Source: Unio delphinus
Lineage: Eukaryota > Mollusca > Bivalvia > Unionida > Unionidae
Reading direction: 5' to 3'
NCBI GenBank assembly: GCA_029339505.1
Contig: JAQISU010000114.1
Location: forward strand, 3,273,501-3,337,500
Length of the DNA stretch: 64,000 nucleotides
Shown here: positions 12,891 through 25,600 of the stretch, in pieces
Position numbering within the stretch: the stretch's first letter is position 1
Layout of the letters: every line of letters begins with the position of its first letter
Translations under genes and position numbers: made by a program
The notes under the pieces: model-generated
Database searches by the model: none
The model's input: only the letters and a program-made list of their open reading frames with translations
What the model was told of the DNA's origin: nothing

Positions 12891-12893
<3 letters not shown>
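12026..12893. other. No supported gene; one 133-residue minus-strand ORF
   Basis: A minus-strand ORF at 12563-12162 encodes 133 residues with two hydrophobic stretches. No family is recognised and no convincing splice acceptor is seen upstream, so I do not call it a gene. Confidence 0.4.

Positions 12894-12894
<1 letters not shown>

Positions 12895-12944
<50 letters not shown>
12895..12944. repeat. (TA)n microsatellite
   Basis: About 25 TA units in AT-rich DNA. Confidence 0.97.
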
Positions 12945-12948
<4 letters not shown>

Positions 12949-14456
12949 AACCACCTTGAAATATATATTTTCAGTGTATTTATTTACTCACCAACGGTAA
13001 TGATCAGACGAGATTTTTAGAGCATGACTCGTAAACATGCGATTCATAAAATGCAAAAATTATTTGATGCCATTTAATGCGAGTGAACTCACTATTTATT
13101 CCACCACATGTAATGACTAAACCAATGTAAAATTTGTGCAGGTACAGTAACAAAACTGAGTTGAAAAATAGTTGACAAATTTAGTGCATATTTATGGCTA
13201 AAGGAGATAAATATATCAAATTATGTGCATTCCTTCCATAACAATGATTATAAAATGCTAAATTGTTATGTTCATAACAGTGTAAGTATTCAAACCAAAT
13301 CTGTCATGGCCAAATATTTGTTTTCCTTACTGTTACATAGTAGCCGCTTTCCCTCATTTGATCCCTGTCCTCAACATATTTTGAAATGAAAAACATTAAG
13401 AATATAAGAAAAGCGCAAAACCGAGTTATTTTACTTATTAATTAATGAATTGCTAGCCAGATTTTTGCAGGGTGGTGACTAACAATGCCATCGTATTCGC
13501 GTTTCAAACCAAAACAGACAATGTCGATGTAAACGAACCTGACTGATCGATCTCATTTTCCGATTCCCTGTGCAGTTTATTTCATTACAAAATGTGTCGT
13601 CTGCATGCAATCTCTGGTAACCGTTTTAATTTGTTTTCACAAAAGTGGAAGAAATAAAAATGAGAAAGTCCTGTATTCCTGTGTTCAAAGAGACATACAT
13701 TTACGGAAGTATTCGGAGCTTATTGAAGACGGTGCCTGTTGTCTGGAAATACGGTCTCGTCCACGCAAATATGGCAACCGTGTTATTAAGAAAACGCCTT
13801 TCTTGTTTTAAAATCCAAGAAGCTGATATTTTTTAAAGCAATCAGCCTGGAAGTGGATCAAGACGGTTTCATTTACATGGGATGGAACATATAATGAGAT
13901 TATGGGAGTCACATTTGTTTACCCATTTGTATATTTTTGTGTAAAGTAATTGAACGAGTTGTGTGTTTAGAGCATGAAAGAATTGCACTGTAATGTAAAC
14001 CTTTTTTTAATTAAATTCTTTTCATAAACTCTCATGTTTCGTCACATTGTGTTGTCTTGTCATTTAATTCAAGCATCCATTCAGGTTAAATCATGTTACA
14101 AACTACAATGCACCCATCATCAACCATGTCAATTTTGAACTGCAATCTTACCTTGGACTGCGATGAACAACTACAAACGTACAAGAATTGAACTTGATAA
14201 AAGTCAATGGTATCCTTAAATACTGTCCTCATATACAAAAATGTCATGGATCCTTAAATGGTCTTCGAAGCTACTACGCTGTAACGTATCTTAAATATAA
14301 TTGAGGAAACTGATTCTGAATATATAAAAACGTGTCATGATGAAGAGATATAGTATAGGTCATGCATCAAAACCTAATATAAAGTCCAAGATATATGCAA
14401 GAAGGAAGCAATAAATTCTACAGACAATATATGAAAAACATGGAAATGATCGAACC
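12945..14456. other. No gene seen
   Basis: AT-rich. Two overlapping short plus-strand ORFs at 13605-13811 and 13645-13836 have no recognisable domain and no splice context. Confidence 0.45.
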
Positions 14457-14458
14457 AC

Positions 14459-14601
<143 letters not shown>

Positions 14602-14602
14602 T

Positions 14603-14909
14603 TAGGATTTTTAACTTAGCTTTTACAATTCTTTAGTTACATTGCTACGTCGTCTGTAGTTTGTGTCAGTTTATAGTGATGTCTAGGATTGGACCATCAT
14701 GTCGCAGGCATATAGCATGATTTCACACTCAGTCACATTATACCGACGTCAGGCCAACCAGTCGTAACACTAACCTTTTAATGTTTAGGGCCTAGCGAGG
14801 TAGCTGTTAGTACCATTTTTGTAAATCTTGGGTATGACTCTGCCGGGGTTTGAACCCACAACCTCTCTTTTCTGAGGCGGACGCTCTAACCACAAGACCA
14901 CGGGATCAA
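14603..14909 (-). mobile_element. tRNA-derived SINE (family A), near full length
   Basis: On the minus strand it starts with a tRNA-like head containing an A-box-like GTGGTTAGAGCG and a B box (reverse complement of 14847-14856, GGTTCAAACC). A body follows that is shared with copies at 27010-27255, 28045-28332 and 45082-45219 (common words GCTAGGCCC, GACGTCAGGCCAACC, and an end like AAAAATCCTAAT). SINEs are non-coding and mobilised by LINE machinery. The tRNA part is embedded in a longer conserved unit, so this is not an independent tRNA gene. Confidence 0.8.
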
Positions 14910-15928
14910 TGCCAATGAACGCAAAGGGAAAGCGAAATTTTGAGATCATCTGTTGTTCCAGAAATTAACAGATTCATAAATGTGTTATGTGATCAAGTAG
15001 AAAACAATGTTGGCTTTAAACTATGGTAGACTTTTCCAGCGCTTTGTCTTAGTGAGGACCCAAAAGTTTCGTTGCAAAGTGCTTACATATGATACGAAAA
15101 GTGTGTACATTTTACATTCCTCTCCTAATGTAATTAGCTAGTAGCTAATAATTACGTTCCGTCAGTTGTCATGGAATCTCTTGTTTCTGTGGTTTTTACA
15201 AATAAAATAACAAATTTAATAATAGTTTACGCTAGGATAACAACAACCAAAAACTATTCAGCTGGAAGTTATATCACAGATGAAATGATAAATATAGAGG
15301 TAAATTAAATTACACTTAATAAAGTTACAAAACCTTTCAAAATGCGTCCAGGACTTAACGAATGAATTCTGCTTTTATGAGCTTCTACTTGATAAGAAAC
15401 GAACGGAATAATTACTTTAAGAACTTTTACTACCGTAAAGCTGGTATTGTTAGCCGTGAGCACATTTTCATAGTTCATCGTATGCGACACCATTCTTCTC
15501 AACACCAATCTCCAATTGCTAAAACACAACAAATCTTGAAATGCGCTTTTCTGGTTTGGTTTTGGAATGACATGATAATAATAGTCCATATAATGCTGAA
15601 GTGGTGTGATGAAAACGCAAATTGTTATGTCCGCACCAATTAGAAAACATTACTAATCAAATAATAGTATTGTCAAGGGAATTTAATAGAAAACATGAAG
15701 CATCGAAAGTCACGAAAACCAAACAATGACTTCATGCGAAGGAAAATCTACCTTTATCGATGAACTATGCAGGCACACTCTATATATATACGTATCCCGT
15801 GTGTGTTTTTGTGCGTTAGTAATGTAAATGCTTACCGCACCAATATTTCCTCAATACAAGAATCTTATGAACAAAAGATATAATTTTTTTACTTTGGTTT
15901 CATGACTTAAAGTATCATAGAAAAACAG
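14910..15928. other. No gene seen
   Basis: Short ORFs on opposite strands at 15362-15643 (+) and 15589-15305 (-) overlap; neither resembles a known domain. Confidence 0.45.
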
Positions 15929-15995
15929 TATGTATGTATGTATGTATGTATGTATGTATGTATGTATGTATGTATGTATGTATGTATGTATGTAT

Positions 15996-16050
<55 letters not shown>
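15929..16050. repeat. (TATG)n then (TG)n microsatellite
   Basis: About 17 TATG units followed by about 24 TG units, adjoining the 3' tail of the minus-strand LINE. Confidence 0.97.
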
Positions 16051-16051
<1 letters not shown>

Positions 16052-16058
16052 ATGACTG

Positions 16059-19000
16059 ACTGATTGACTGACTGACTTTATTTCCGCTTCAACAGAGATT
16101 ACATCAGATTAATCAAATTCAGGATAATACAAAATCATGAAATACAACAGAAAAGAGTATAAAAAAAAATTAACGCATACCAGTGTAATTATCAATGTAG
16201 TTCTTTCTACATGACATATGTGCTTATGCATACATACACATATATACACATACACCCATATACACATATATATAAATGTACACACATGCACATAAAATAT
16301 ATACACGCAAACACATATATATACATACACATATACACACATACATATATATGTGGAACAACATGAAGCCCTTCTCAAATGAAAACAGATAGCAAAAGGT
16401 GACACTCTTATGTTATATGAGCCAGAGAGCATTATATCTCCGTGATCTGTCATACAACAAAGTTGCGGAATTTGACAACAACACGATGGCCTTTTGTTTA
16501 TGTTTGCTTTTTTAAATTAATTAATTTATTTATTTAGCTTAACTACTTATTATTGTTGTTATGTTATGACATGCTGGTTGAGAATAGGGCATGCATTTTA
16601 TTGTTAAATGAGGTTATGCTTTTTGCCGTCACCAACATGAGTTTATCCCATACGTCATCGTTGATAGACGACACGCAATCTACTCCGCTTCCATGAAGTG
16701 TCTCCAATAGTATATCGTCTTCTTGATTGAATAAATTAACCCCGTCTCTCACCTCTAAAGTGTCAATCACCCTCTCAAAGAAGACGTTTCGTTTTTTTAA
16801 ATAGCATTTCACAACCTAAGATAAGATGTTTCGCTCTGTCGTCAGCTTCTTGTCCACATAGTTTACATATCATAACTTTTCCAACAGGCATGACATATAG
16901 TTTCACTATTTCAGAGAGAGGCCATAACATAGATGGAAATTTACGCCCAAAAAACTATATACTGCTTGGTCGTAGGTCTAAATGAATGTTTCTGAAGTGA
17001 ATTAAATCGCTCCTTAGTTCAATATCTGTATTCCAGGTAGATTCTTCGAGGTTTTGAATATTATCAATAATATACCGATTCCAAACAAGTTTCGGTTTGT
17101 ACTCTTACTGCATAGTCTAAGAGAACACTTCCCATACCATATTTCTTGAATATTTTGTCAATATTTGCTGTAAACCCCGTCTGTGTTAGTGGGTTGTTCA
17201 AGTACTGACATAAGCGCAAAATGAAAATCTTTTTCCAGATAAGAGTCCAATCGCCCCTACACAGCCGGTTGAAAAAACACAATTTCATTTTATCTGTGTA
17301 TGCTTCCATTGACCAGAGTCCTAAGGTACTACGCGTTGCCTCTGTGTGCGAATATTTATCGAAAGCTTGCATCCGTCGCACTGCATATCTCTGACATAGC
17401 TCAAGTTCTTCTATATTGGTGTTTGTCATATTCGACCATAAATCACATCCATATAGGACTGAGGGTAGAATGATTCTTTTCCAGATTTTCATACTTGTTA
17501 GAGGGTTCATTCCCCCGTCTCTGATACCAATAAAATAAAGAGAGTTTAATAAGTGTTTACCTTTATTGCATGCTTCTTTTATCGCGTCGTTTGGTTTAAA
17601 GTTGTACTTTAGAGGTATGCCGGCATATTTCTTACTTTTGACTACTGGAATTGGCGATTTGCTGAATAGAAAAGAAGGGATATCAGTTCTTCGTTTGTTT
17701 GTAAAGAGGATGCTGCAACTTTTATCTGCATTATATTTCAATCTCCACCTTTTCGCATAATTAGAGATTGTCTCTAGCAGATGCTGCATCGAATGATGCG
17801 AATTAGCCATTACAGTTGTGTCATCCGCTAATAAGACACACGGCAGGTGGAGATCGACAAGTTTAAGGCCTCGCAAAGTGTGATCTAAATCAGTGATCAA
17901 ATCGTCTTCATAACGAGAAAGAACCAAGCAGATAAGATACGACCCTGTCCTACACATTGCTTAATATTGAAATATTTGGACAATTTGCCTGCAAATAAAA
18001 CAGAACTGGTTACTCCCTTAAACGAGTCTTTCAAGATGCGCCACGTCTTCTCTTTTATGCCAAGTTTGTACAGCTTGTAAAATAACCCATTGTGCCAGAC
18101 TGTATTGAATGCCTTAGGATTATCACGAAATGTTGCATAGACAGGAGTATCTGTATCCATATAGTAGCATATAGATTCTTTGATACAAAACGCTGCAGTG
18201 ATACTACCACAATTATTCCTAAAACCTTGTTGCAATGGATTTGGAAAATTAATGTGCTTAGAAAATATAAGTAGTCTATTATATATAATTTGCTCTAAGA
18301 TTTTCTGAAGCACTGGAAATATAGTTATATCACGGTAATTATTCATATCTAATTTGCTTTTTCCCCCTCCTTTAAATATTGGCATTATTAAACCTTGTTT
18401 AAATTGCACGGGTACTCCTCGGCCTCGTACACTTTTTTGAAGATAGTTTCAAGTAACTGTACACTGCTTTGAGTGTCCTCAAACAGTAAATGCTCGGCAA
18501 CAATACCATCGTGACCACATGCCTTATCTTTATTGAGAGAACTAATTGTACTACTGATTTCTTCTCTAGTGGGAATTTTGTCAACAACTTCATCAAAGTG
18601 GGAATGGGTTTCTATACTCTGTTTTCTAACCTCTGCTAAGACCATCTGGTAATGATTCTCATCGTACAGATAGGTATTGTCAGGTAGTGACAAATTGGAA
18701 AAATGATTTGCCCATAAGTCTCTTATAGAGTCGTGGCGCGTACAATTTTTCCGCTAGATTGAATTTCGTATATGTAATCACGTTTATGTCTTTTATTCCG
18801 TATAAACTTATATAAAGTAGAAATATCGAGCTCTGCAGCCTTTTCAAGCTCACTGAACTGTTCTCTATCACACATTTCTTTTGCTCTCAGTAATTCTTTT
18901 CCAAACAGTGTCTTCGCTTTCTTGTAGATCGCGTATGACTGAAATTCCCATCCTCTTGACCTACCATTAGAGATCCATACCCTACTTTTCAGCCTCATTT

Positions 19001-19407
19001 CTGTATGAAACTTTATTACGTTTCGTAGTTTCCAATAGGGGATAGCGTACGGGCAAAACCTTTTTATGGGCAGAAACCTAGAAGTTGCGTCATGTTAAAT
19101 CTTTAATCTATTTTTTTGTTCTACCGATGCTTTCTTCGAATTTATGGAGGGAATTATATGCTTGTCAGCCATGATTATATTATATGCAAAAGGAATGACC
19201 AACTCTATTTTTACTTGATGATGATCTGAAATGTTCAAAGCATGGTCATCAATTATTTCGGCCTTAACCACTAAATTGAATTTGCTTTTTTGCAATAGTA
19301 TATAATCTATCAACGATTTGGATTTACCATCGATTGAGAAAAATGTAACGTTAAGATGATATTTATATACTATTATATACTCTTTCAACCTAATTGTCCC
19401 ACTCTTT

Positions 19408-19410
<3 letters not shown>
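16059..19410 (-). mobile_element. 5'-truncated non-LTR retrotransposon (EN-RT-zinc knuckle), dead
   Basis: Reading leftward from 19410: the C-terminal part of an APE-type endonuclease (19412-19095; SLIDYILL and a SDHHQVKIEL end), a linker (18998-18680), the pre-RT box KACGHDGI (about 18540), RT palm segments (18409-17897, then 17957-17064) with catalytic LADD near 17840, the thumb and connection, a CX2CX9HX4C zinc knuckle near 16860-16805, and the ORF end at 16564. A 3' UTR ends in AATAAA (reverse of 16078-16083) followed by a (GTCA)n tail. At least three frameshifts break the ORF. The element is cut off inside the endonuclease exactly at an (AT)n run, so about half of the endonuclease is missing. 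Clade not assigned. Confidence 0.88.

Positions 19411-19483
<73 letters not shown>
19411..19483. repeat. (AT)n at the 5' break of the LINE
   Basis: About 36 AT units lie exactly at the truncation point of the LINE on the left. Smaller TA runs continue to about 19550. Confidence 0.95.
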
Positions 19484-19486
<3 letters not shown>

Positions 19487-19585
19487 TTTAATATATATGT
19501 ATTTATATATATATGTATATATTTATTTAGATAGGTAGATATATATGATAGACAGAGGGACACGGAGAGACACACACGCACGCGC

Positions 19586-19661
19586 TTATATATATATATA
19601 TATATATATGGAGAGAGAGAGAGAGTTAATTTGTTTTTTCGAATGCGAGTACAAAATTATG

Positions 19662-19710
<49 letters not shown>
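19586..19710. repeat. (TA)n, (GA)n and (AAT)n cluster
   Basis: (TA)n at 19586-19609, (GA)n at 19611-19625 and (AAT)n at 19662-19709, separated by short unique stretches. Confidence 0.93.
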
Positions 19711-19711
<1 letters not shown>

Positions 19712-19739
19712 CACTGTGAGTGTATTATGTCTATAACCT

Positions 19740-20809
19740 GTACGCTCTATACATCATTAGCAAACACCTGACATAAAAAACATATAAAGATATGATTACA
19801 TAAAAAAAACCCGATCACCATGGAATTATAAAAGATAAAACATGTTGAAAATATTTAAGGTTGCAAACATTATTAGCTCTTTCACATTGTTCATGCAATG
19901 AAGGATGACACGTAAAATATATAAAAGGTTTGCATGAAGTGCAAAAGCCAACGTAATAATTGCAATATGGCATATTTATTGTTAATACTCCCATTGACAG
20001 ACGGACAAACAAATCAATTAGATATATTTATATTTAGTCTTACCCTCCAAATGGTCGACATAGTCAGCTGAGTACATAGTGGAATTGACCTGTGCGAAGT
20101 TCTCGTTACTCACCGAATAATGAAATATAGACAGATGAGTTTTATATACGTAGCACAGACTTGCAAAATCGGTCCTACATACACCGTTGGCTGAGTATTA
20201 CACCCATTACTTTGAAGACCATTGCAATTTATTACTTCCTAATTCGTTATTGGATTTAATTGTATCCATTGATCATCCTTTTATAGTTATTCATGACGGT
20301 GCTAATTATTAAAGATAAAAACAGTCTGAAGCGTTTCGAGAAATTAGATGATCGTTAAGACCTTTCCCTTCATACTAACTTAGATGTAGAGATATCGGAT
20401 AGGAAAGCATTAAAGAAATCTTAAATATCATGGACATACAAGAATGTTCATTACATTTGTTTCATGATTACTAAGATGATACATTGGTGATTTTATAGTT
20501 CGTCTCTATAGTTGGAAAGACGACTGCAGTGCAGTGAAGCTCAGTTACAATACGTGGGTTCAAAGAATGAATATGTAGACTCCGCAACGTTATGTTGCAT
20601 CCAGTTCACTTGAGTAAATCAAGATAATTTCAATAATAGAAAAATAAGTTGACTTAGAATATGGAGAGTAATACGCTTTATGAACTGCAGCGGATAGTTC
20701 TGTTGCATTATGTATTTAATATGTTTACTTCTCTCCGTAGTAAAAGCAAAGAGAAAACGTAAAGATAAAATATGTGGAAACAAAAAAGTTGATTGAATAC
20801 ACACACGAC

Positions 20810-20851
<42 letters not shown>

Positions 20852-21351
20852 GGAGTGGGTTAGGGGGCTGGCATATGGTAGACTGGCGGCTTTTTGGAAG
20901 ACATCACTAATATAACCACACGTGGTACTGAGTGAAAACAAAGTGGTCTTATTAGTGGGAAGGTCGTGGCGATGATTTATATTAAGTACTCAATTTTATC
21001 CTGAGTTGCTTAGATCTGGAAATGTTTAGAAAGATGGTCTATAAATCCAACGTTATCAAAAGGAATTTATTAGAAAAACCTAGTAGATCATGGCATATTT
21101 GTGAACGGCTTTTAGTATAGCTAAATTAGCTGATAAATCAGTCAGTGATGGGACATCCGCTTTTGCTGTCAAAATGAAAGAATCATGTTAACGAAATTCA
21201 TTAAAGCTGAGTGAATCCTTATCAGAATTCGACACGCAACGACGAAGAACATTACATTGTATTATGACATTTAAAAAAAAAATATTTTCTGACATTCCTG
21301 GTCTTGACAAAGATCAGTTGTAGAGTGGCATATTCAACAGTGTAAAATCCG

Positions 21352-21353
<2 letters not shown>
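19740..21353. other. No gene seen upstream of the receptor
   Basis: AT-rich DNA with one (CA)n at 20814-20850. No 5' untranslated exon can be recognised by eye, although one should exist upstream of 21850. Confidence 0.4.

Positions 21354-21436
<83 letters not shown>
21354..21436. repeat. (AT)n microsatellite
   Basis: About 41 AT units, 410 bp upstream of receptor exon 1. Just after it a 22-bp word (CTAAGGAAAGGCCACATT and variant) occurs twice in tandem at 21438-21478. Confidence 0.97.
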
Positions 21437-21437
<1 letters not shown>

Positions 21438-21849
21438 TAAGGAAAGGCCACATTTTCACTAAGGAAGGGCCACATTGGCTGCCGTCTTGACAACAATGAG
21501 CCAATAACAGTTATGATTAAACATTATTCTACTAGGTATTTAATGTTATATAATATTACGTATATAATATTATCTAAATGCCATATACGTATAAAAAGTG
21601 GTACATGTATTTATTTTTTAATACATACAATATACATGGTGATGATTGCTTTTCGTTTCCTAATTGTTTATGTACTTTAATTAACTTTCATTTCTGGTTT
21701 CTTCTCAACATTGCAACAGGAATAATAATGAATGGGTAATTGTTGCTATGAAGTTAACCAAAGTTTGTATTTTTTTTAAAAACCTCACCTGCATGGCAAT
21801 TATTAATGGACTTTCTTTCTTTTAGTTTTCCTCATTTTTTATTTTTCAG

Positions 21850-22117
21850 ATGAATCACACAATAGTTGAAATGAATTCCTCGGAAAAAGAATCCAACAGT
21901 TTCATCCTGCCTATGGTGGAAACACAGATGCCAATGGCCATTATCTACACCATAATATTGGGTACCATGATTCTGCTTGGGATTACAGGCAATGTCACAA
22001 CCTTGTTCTTAGCTCTGAGAGATAAACATTTTCAACAAGTCGGTCTCATTTTTATCGTTAATATGGCGGTGGCCGACCTCTGTGTTGTCATGGTTGCAGA
22101 CCCGATGTGCATCGTGG
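21850..22117 (+). CDS. GPCR exon 1: N-terminus, TM1, TM2
   Basis: Encodes residues 1-89 plus one base of codon 90. A strong pyrimidine tract and CAG end exactly at 21849, so the exon begins with the ATG itself; the 5' untranslated region must then lie in at least one upstream exon, or a few residues could be contributed by an upstream coding exon. A second Met at residue 8 is an alternative start. The donor is GTAAG at 22118. Reading on past the donor gives a stop after seven codons, which supports the splice. Confidence 0.88.
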
Positions 22118-22565
22118 GTAAGATTTTTCATGCTTTGTAAAGCCAATCATTGATAGTCATAATTAATTGTATACCACTTGCTTTTGGAAAAAGATGTTCA
22201 AATAATTAATATGTAGCAATTACCAATGTTCACACAAAGCGAATGGTAGATGTGCGCAATATGCGCGCTGCATTGTGCAAGCACTTCGGTGACTTGAGTA
22301 AATTTAATGTTGGAATGACACTTCACTGCTCTGGGATGTCTAAGCAGCTTAGCGGGAATGTTGGCAATTGCGTATTATAGGTTTCATTGTTACTTCAAAG
22401 ATTATAATACTCGTGATGGAATTATTATCAAAAATATAATGGAGCCATAAACCAAATCATACACTCTATGAACACGACCCTCACTACTTCTTTGTCTGAG
22501 GTAAACACAACACGGAGAGAAAACAAACAATACAAACAAAAGAAACCGTAAAAATTACATCATCG

Positions 22566-22608
<43 letters not shown>

Positions 22609-25600
22609 TCTCTTGACCAAGTGTGGTCGTTGGGGCATTGTGCTGCTGAACATCTGACCAGTTCCCTCCACTTGTTCGATCATGTGCCAATGCTTGTGTC
22701 TCTACAAAGCTTTTCCTGGTCCATTTTATGATGTTGTCACTCCACTTTATTCTGTCTACCTTTTCTTCTACCATCTTGGACACTACCCTGTATTACTGTT
22801 GTGGATAGACTGTTGGCTCTAGCGACATGGCCATACCATTTTAGCCTTCTCTTTTTGACAGTGGTGAGGAGGTCTTCATAATGGCCTACTTTGTACCTGA
22901 TGGTGTTACGCACTTCTTCATTTGTGATGTGGTCCATGTAAGACATGCCAAGGATGGTTCTGTAGCATCTCATTTCAAGTGCCTGGATTCTTCGTTGTAA
23001 TTCTGATGTCAGGGTCCAAGCCTAACATGAATACAGAAAGACTGAGATGACTAGTGCACTCAATACTCTGATTTTAGTTTTCATACAGATATTCTTGCAT
23101 CTCCAGATGGGTCTTAGCTTTGACATAGCTGCCGTTGTTTGTGCTTCTCCTAACAATGTGTCTGCTTTTGATCCCTCTTTCGTGATCATGGAACCAAGAT
23201 ATTTGAATTGGTCCACTGTTTCAAGTTCCTGTCCTCTGGTTTTAATCTTGGCTTTGATTTGTTTGCCACTATTTGTCATCAGCTTTGTCTTCTCGGCACT
23301 TATCTACATGTCAAATCTGGAGGATGTTTCATCCAGGTTCTTCACTAAGGTGGCAAGCTCATCTTCACTGCCTGCCAGCCCATCAATGTCGTCTGCGAAG
23401 CGGAGGTTGGTGATGTTATGTCCTCCAATGCTGACTGTTCCACGGTGGTTTGCCAGTGCTTCGCTCATGATGCGCTCTAAGTAGATGTTGAAACGTGTGG
23501 GTGACAGGAGACAGCCTTGTCGTACTCCAACTGTAGTCTTGAACCAGTCGCCCATAGAACCTTGAGCAGTTACTGCACTGGTTGCCTTGGCGTACAGCTG
23601 CTTGATGGTGTTGGTCAACTTTTGACCCATCTTATACCTCTTCATTGTGGATCATAATGCCTTATGCCACACTCTGTCAAAAGCCTTTTTGAAATATATG
23701 AACACATGATAGATGTCTTGTTGATGTTGTGAGTATTTTTAACACAGTACCCTAAGATTGAATATTTTTTCTGTTGTGCTTCTCCCACTCCGGAATCCTG
23801 CCTGTTCTTCAGAGATTATTTCTTCTGCTTTTGGGTTCAGTCTGTTCAAGATGACCTTCAGCATCACCTTACTAGCATGGCTGATCAAACGGATAGTTCT
23901 GTAATTTTGGCACAGCTGGAGATTGCCTTTTTTGGGGAGTGCTATAATCAGTGACTGGGTCCACTGTGTTGGCCATTCGCCTGTCTGCCAGATCTTGTTT
24001 TATATTTTTATTAGCAGTTTTTTCACTGTTCCCCACCATTCTTGATAAGTTCAGCTGGGATATTGTCTACTGCAGCTGCCTTCCCATTCTCCAGTGCTCT
24101 TATTGCTTACTCCACCTCTTCTTTTCAATTGGGGAAATCATCATATGTGGAGTTTTTAAATTCAAGCACCTCTGGGTCTCATGTGGACTGATAATTGTTT
24201 AGTTATTTGCAATACTTAGCCAATATTTACACAATATCGCTCGCTTTTGTGAGGCATTTTTCATTTTCGTCTTGAATGGTACTGACCCTTGGTTGCTTCT
24301 GTATGGTGAGGTCTTTCACAATTTTCAAATGCCTTTTTGCTGTTTTTCTCTATCAGACTACTCTCTATTTATGTGCACTTTTGTGCAATCTAATATTTGT
24401 TTGCTTTCTTCAAGTTGTTTTTAATATTCTTGTTGATGTATCTGTATTACTTTGCCCCTGTTGTGTGTCTGGTATGTTTGAGGCCTCTTTGGGCATCTCA
24501 CAACTTCAAAATCTTTTCTGTTATTCAGGGTGCATTCTTTGGTTGATGGAGCACGGGACAATCAGATTCATGATAGATACCTCAAGCATCTAAACAAATT
24601 CCATCAGTTGCACAACATGCAGATGCATTCATTACCTCCGTAAAAGAATTGTTTCCTAACGTTAAAAATATGATAGGTACAACGAAAAGGCTGATGGAGC
24701 GTGTTTAGATGCTTGAGGTATCTATCATATATCTGATTGTCCGGTGGCACATTCCTGTGTTGTGGTACTGTGATAATTAAGCGAAGCTAAACAAGATAAG
24801 TACAGTGTTTGTGATGCTATCATTTTCAGGCATTGTACCTCATGAGTTGTTGACATTATAACACAGTATTTCGTGTTTGAAAGATTTAAATCTGATTTGT
24901 AAACATTTAAGTATATTTTACAGATGTTTCAGTTCTCAACGGCTATGCAACTGTGATAAATCTTATCTTCCAACGTGTTGGTATGTTCATGTTTGTAAGC
25001 ATTTCAGAGGAAAAGCGCACCTTCTATGCAGTATGGTCACTCATTGGGGTCTCAACGTGTTGTAGTTTTATATCGCTCTGTCTCAAAGACATAACCGATT
25101 ATTGAAGACTATCTCTATGCCGTTTTTTCTCTTCTATCTAATATTTCATAAACATTTACAAATATATCAAACAAAAATATGACTCATGTCAACCTCATAT
25201 TTGTCTAACAATCTTACTTGGCGTCTTCAATAAAATGTATACGGCATAAAGACGATATTTGTATCAACAATATTGTTTACGTTTAAATAAGTATTTCATT
25301 ATTAGGTAATTGAGGTCAATTTTACGAGGTTCCTCTGAGTCTAAGCTGTTGAAAGCTGTTTATGGGCCATCATCAAATATTACATCCTTTCAAACTTCCG
25401 TCTTGTATGTATGCTTATATTTATTGAAAATTTGGTATTAAAATAGTAACAAAAAAATTTAATTTACGTCATCCAGTATCTCTCTTTAGAATGCAAGACT
25501 TAGTATATCTTGCTCTAGGACAGAAATGAATGTACTCAGCTACATCCACCCTTCTAGGTGAGTCAATACGTTTGAGTGAATTTTCACACAGCCAAATTGA

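Noticed and set aside
21850..22140. Unspliced 96-residue receptor N-terminus as its own gene
   Set aside because: The reading frame beyond 22117 is intron; a GTAAG donor and matching downstream exons explain it.
23047..23484. 145-codon plus-strand ORF
   Set aside because: Antisense to the LINE reverse transcriptase; the sense strand has the FADD and GCLLSP motifs.
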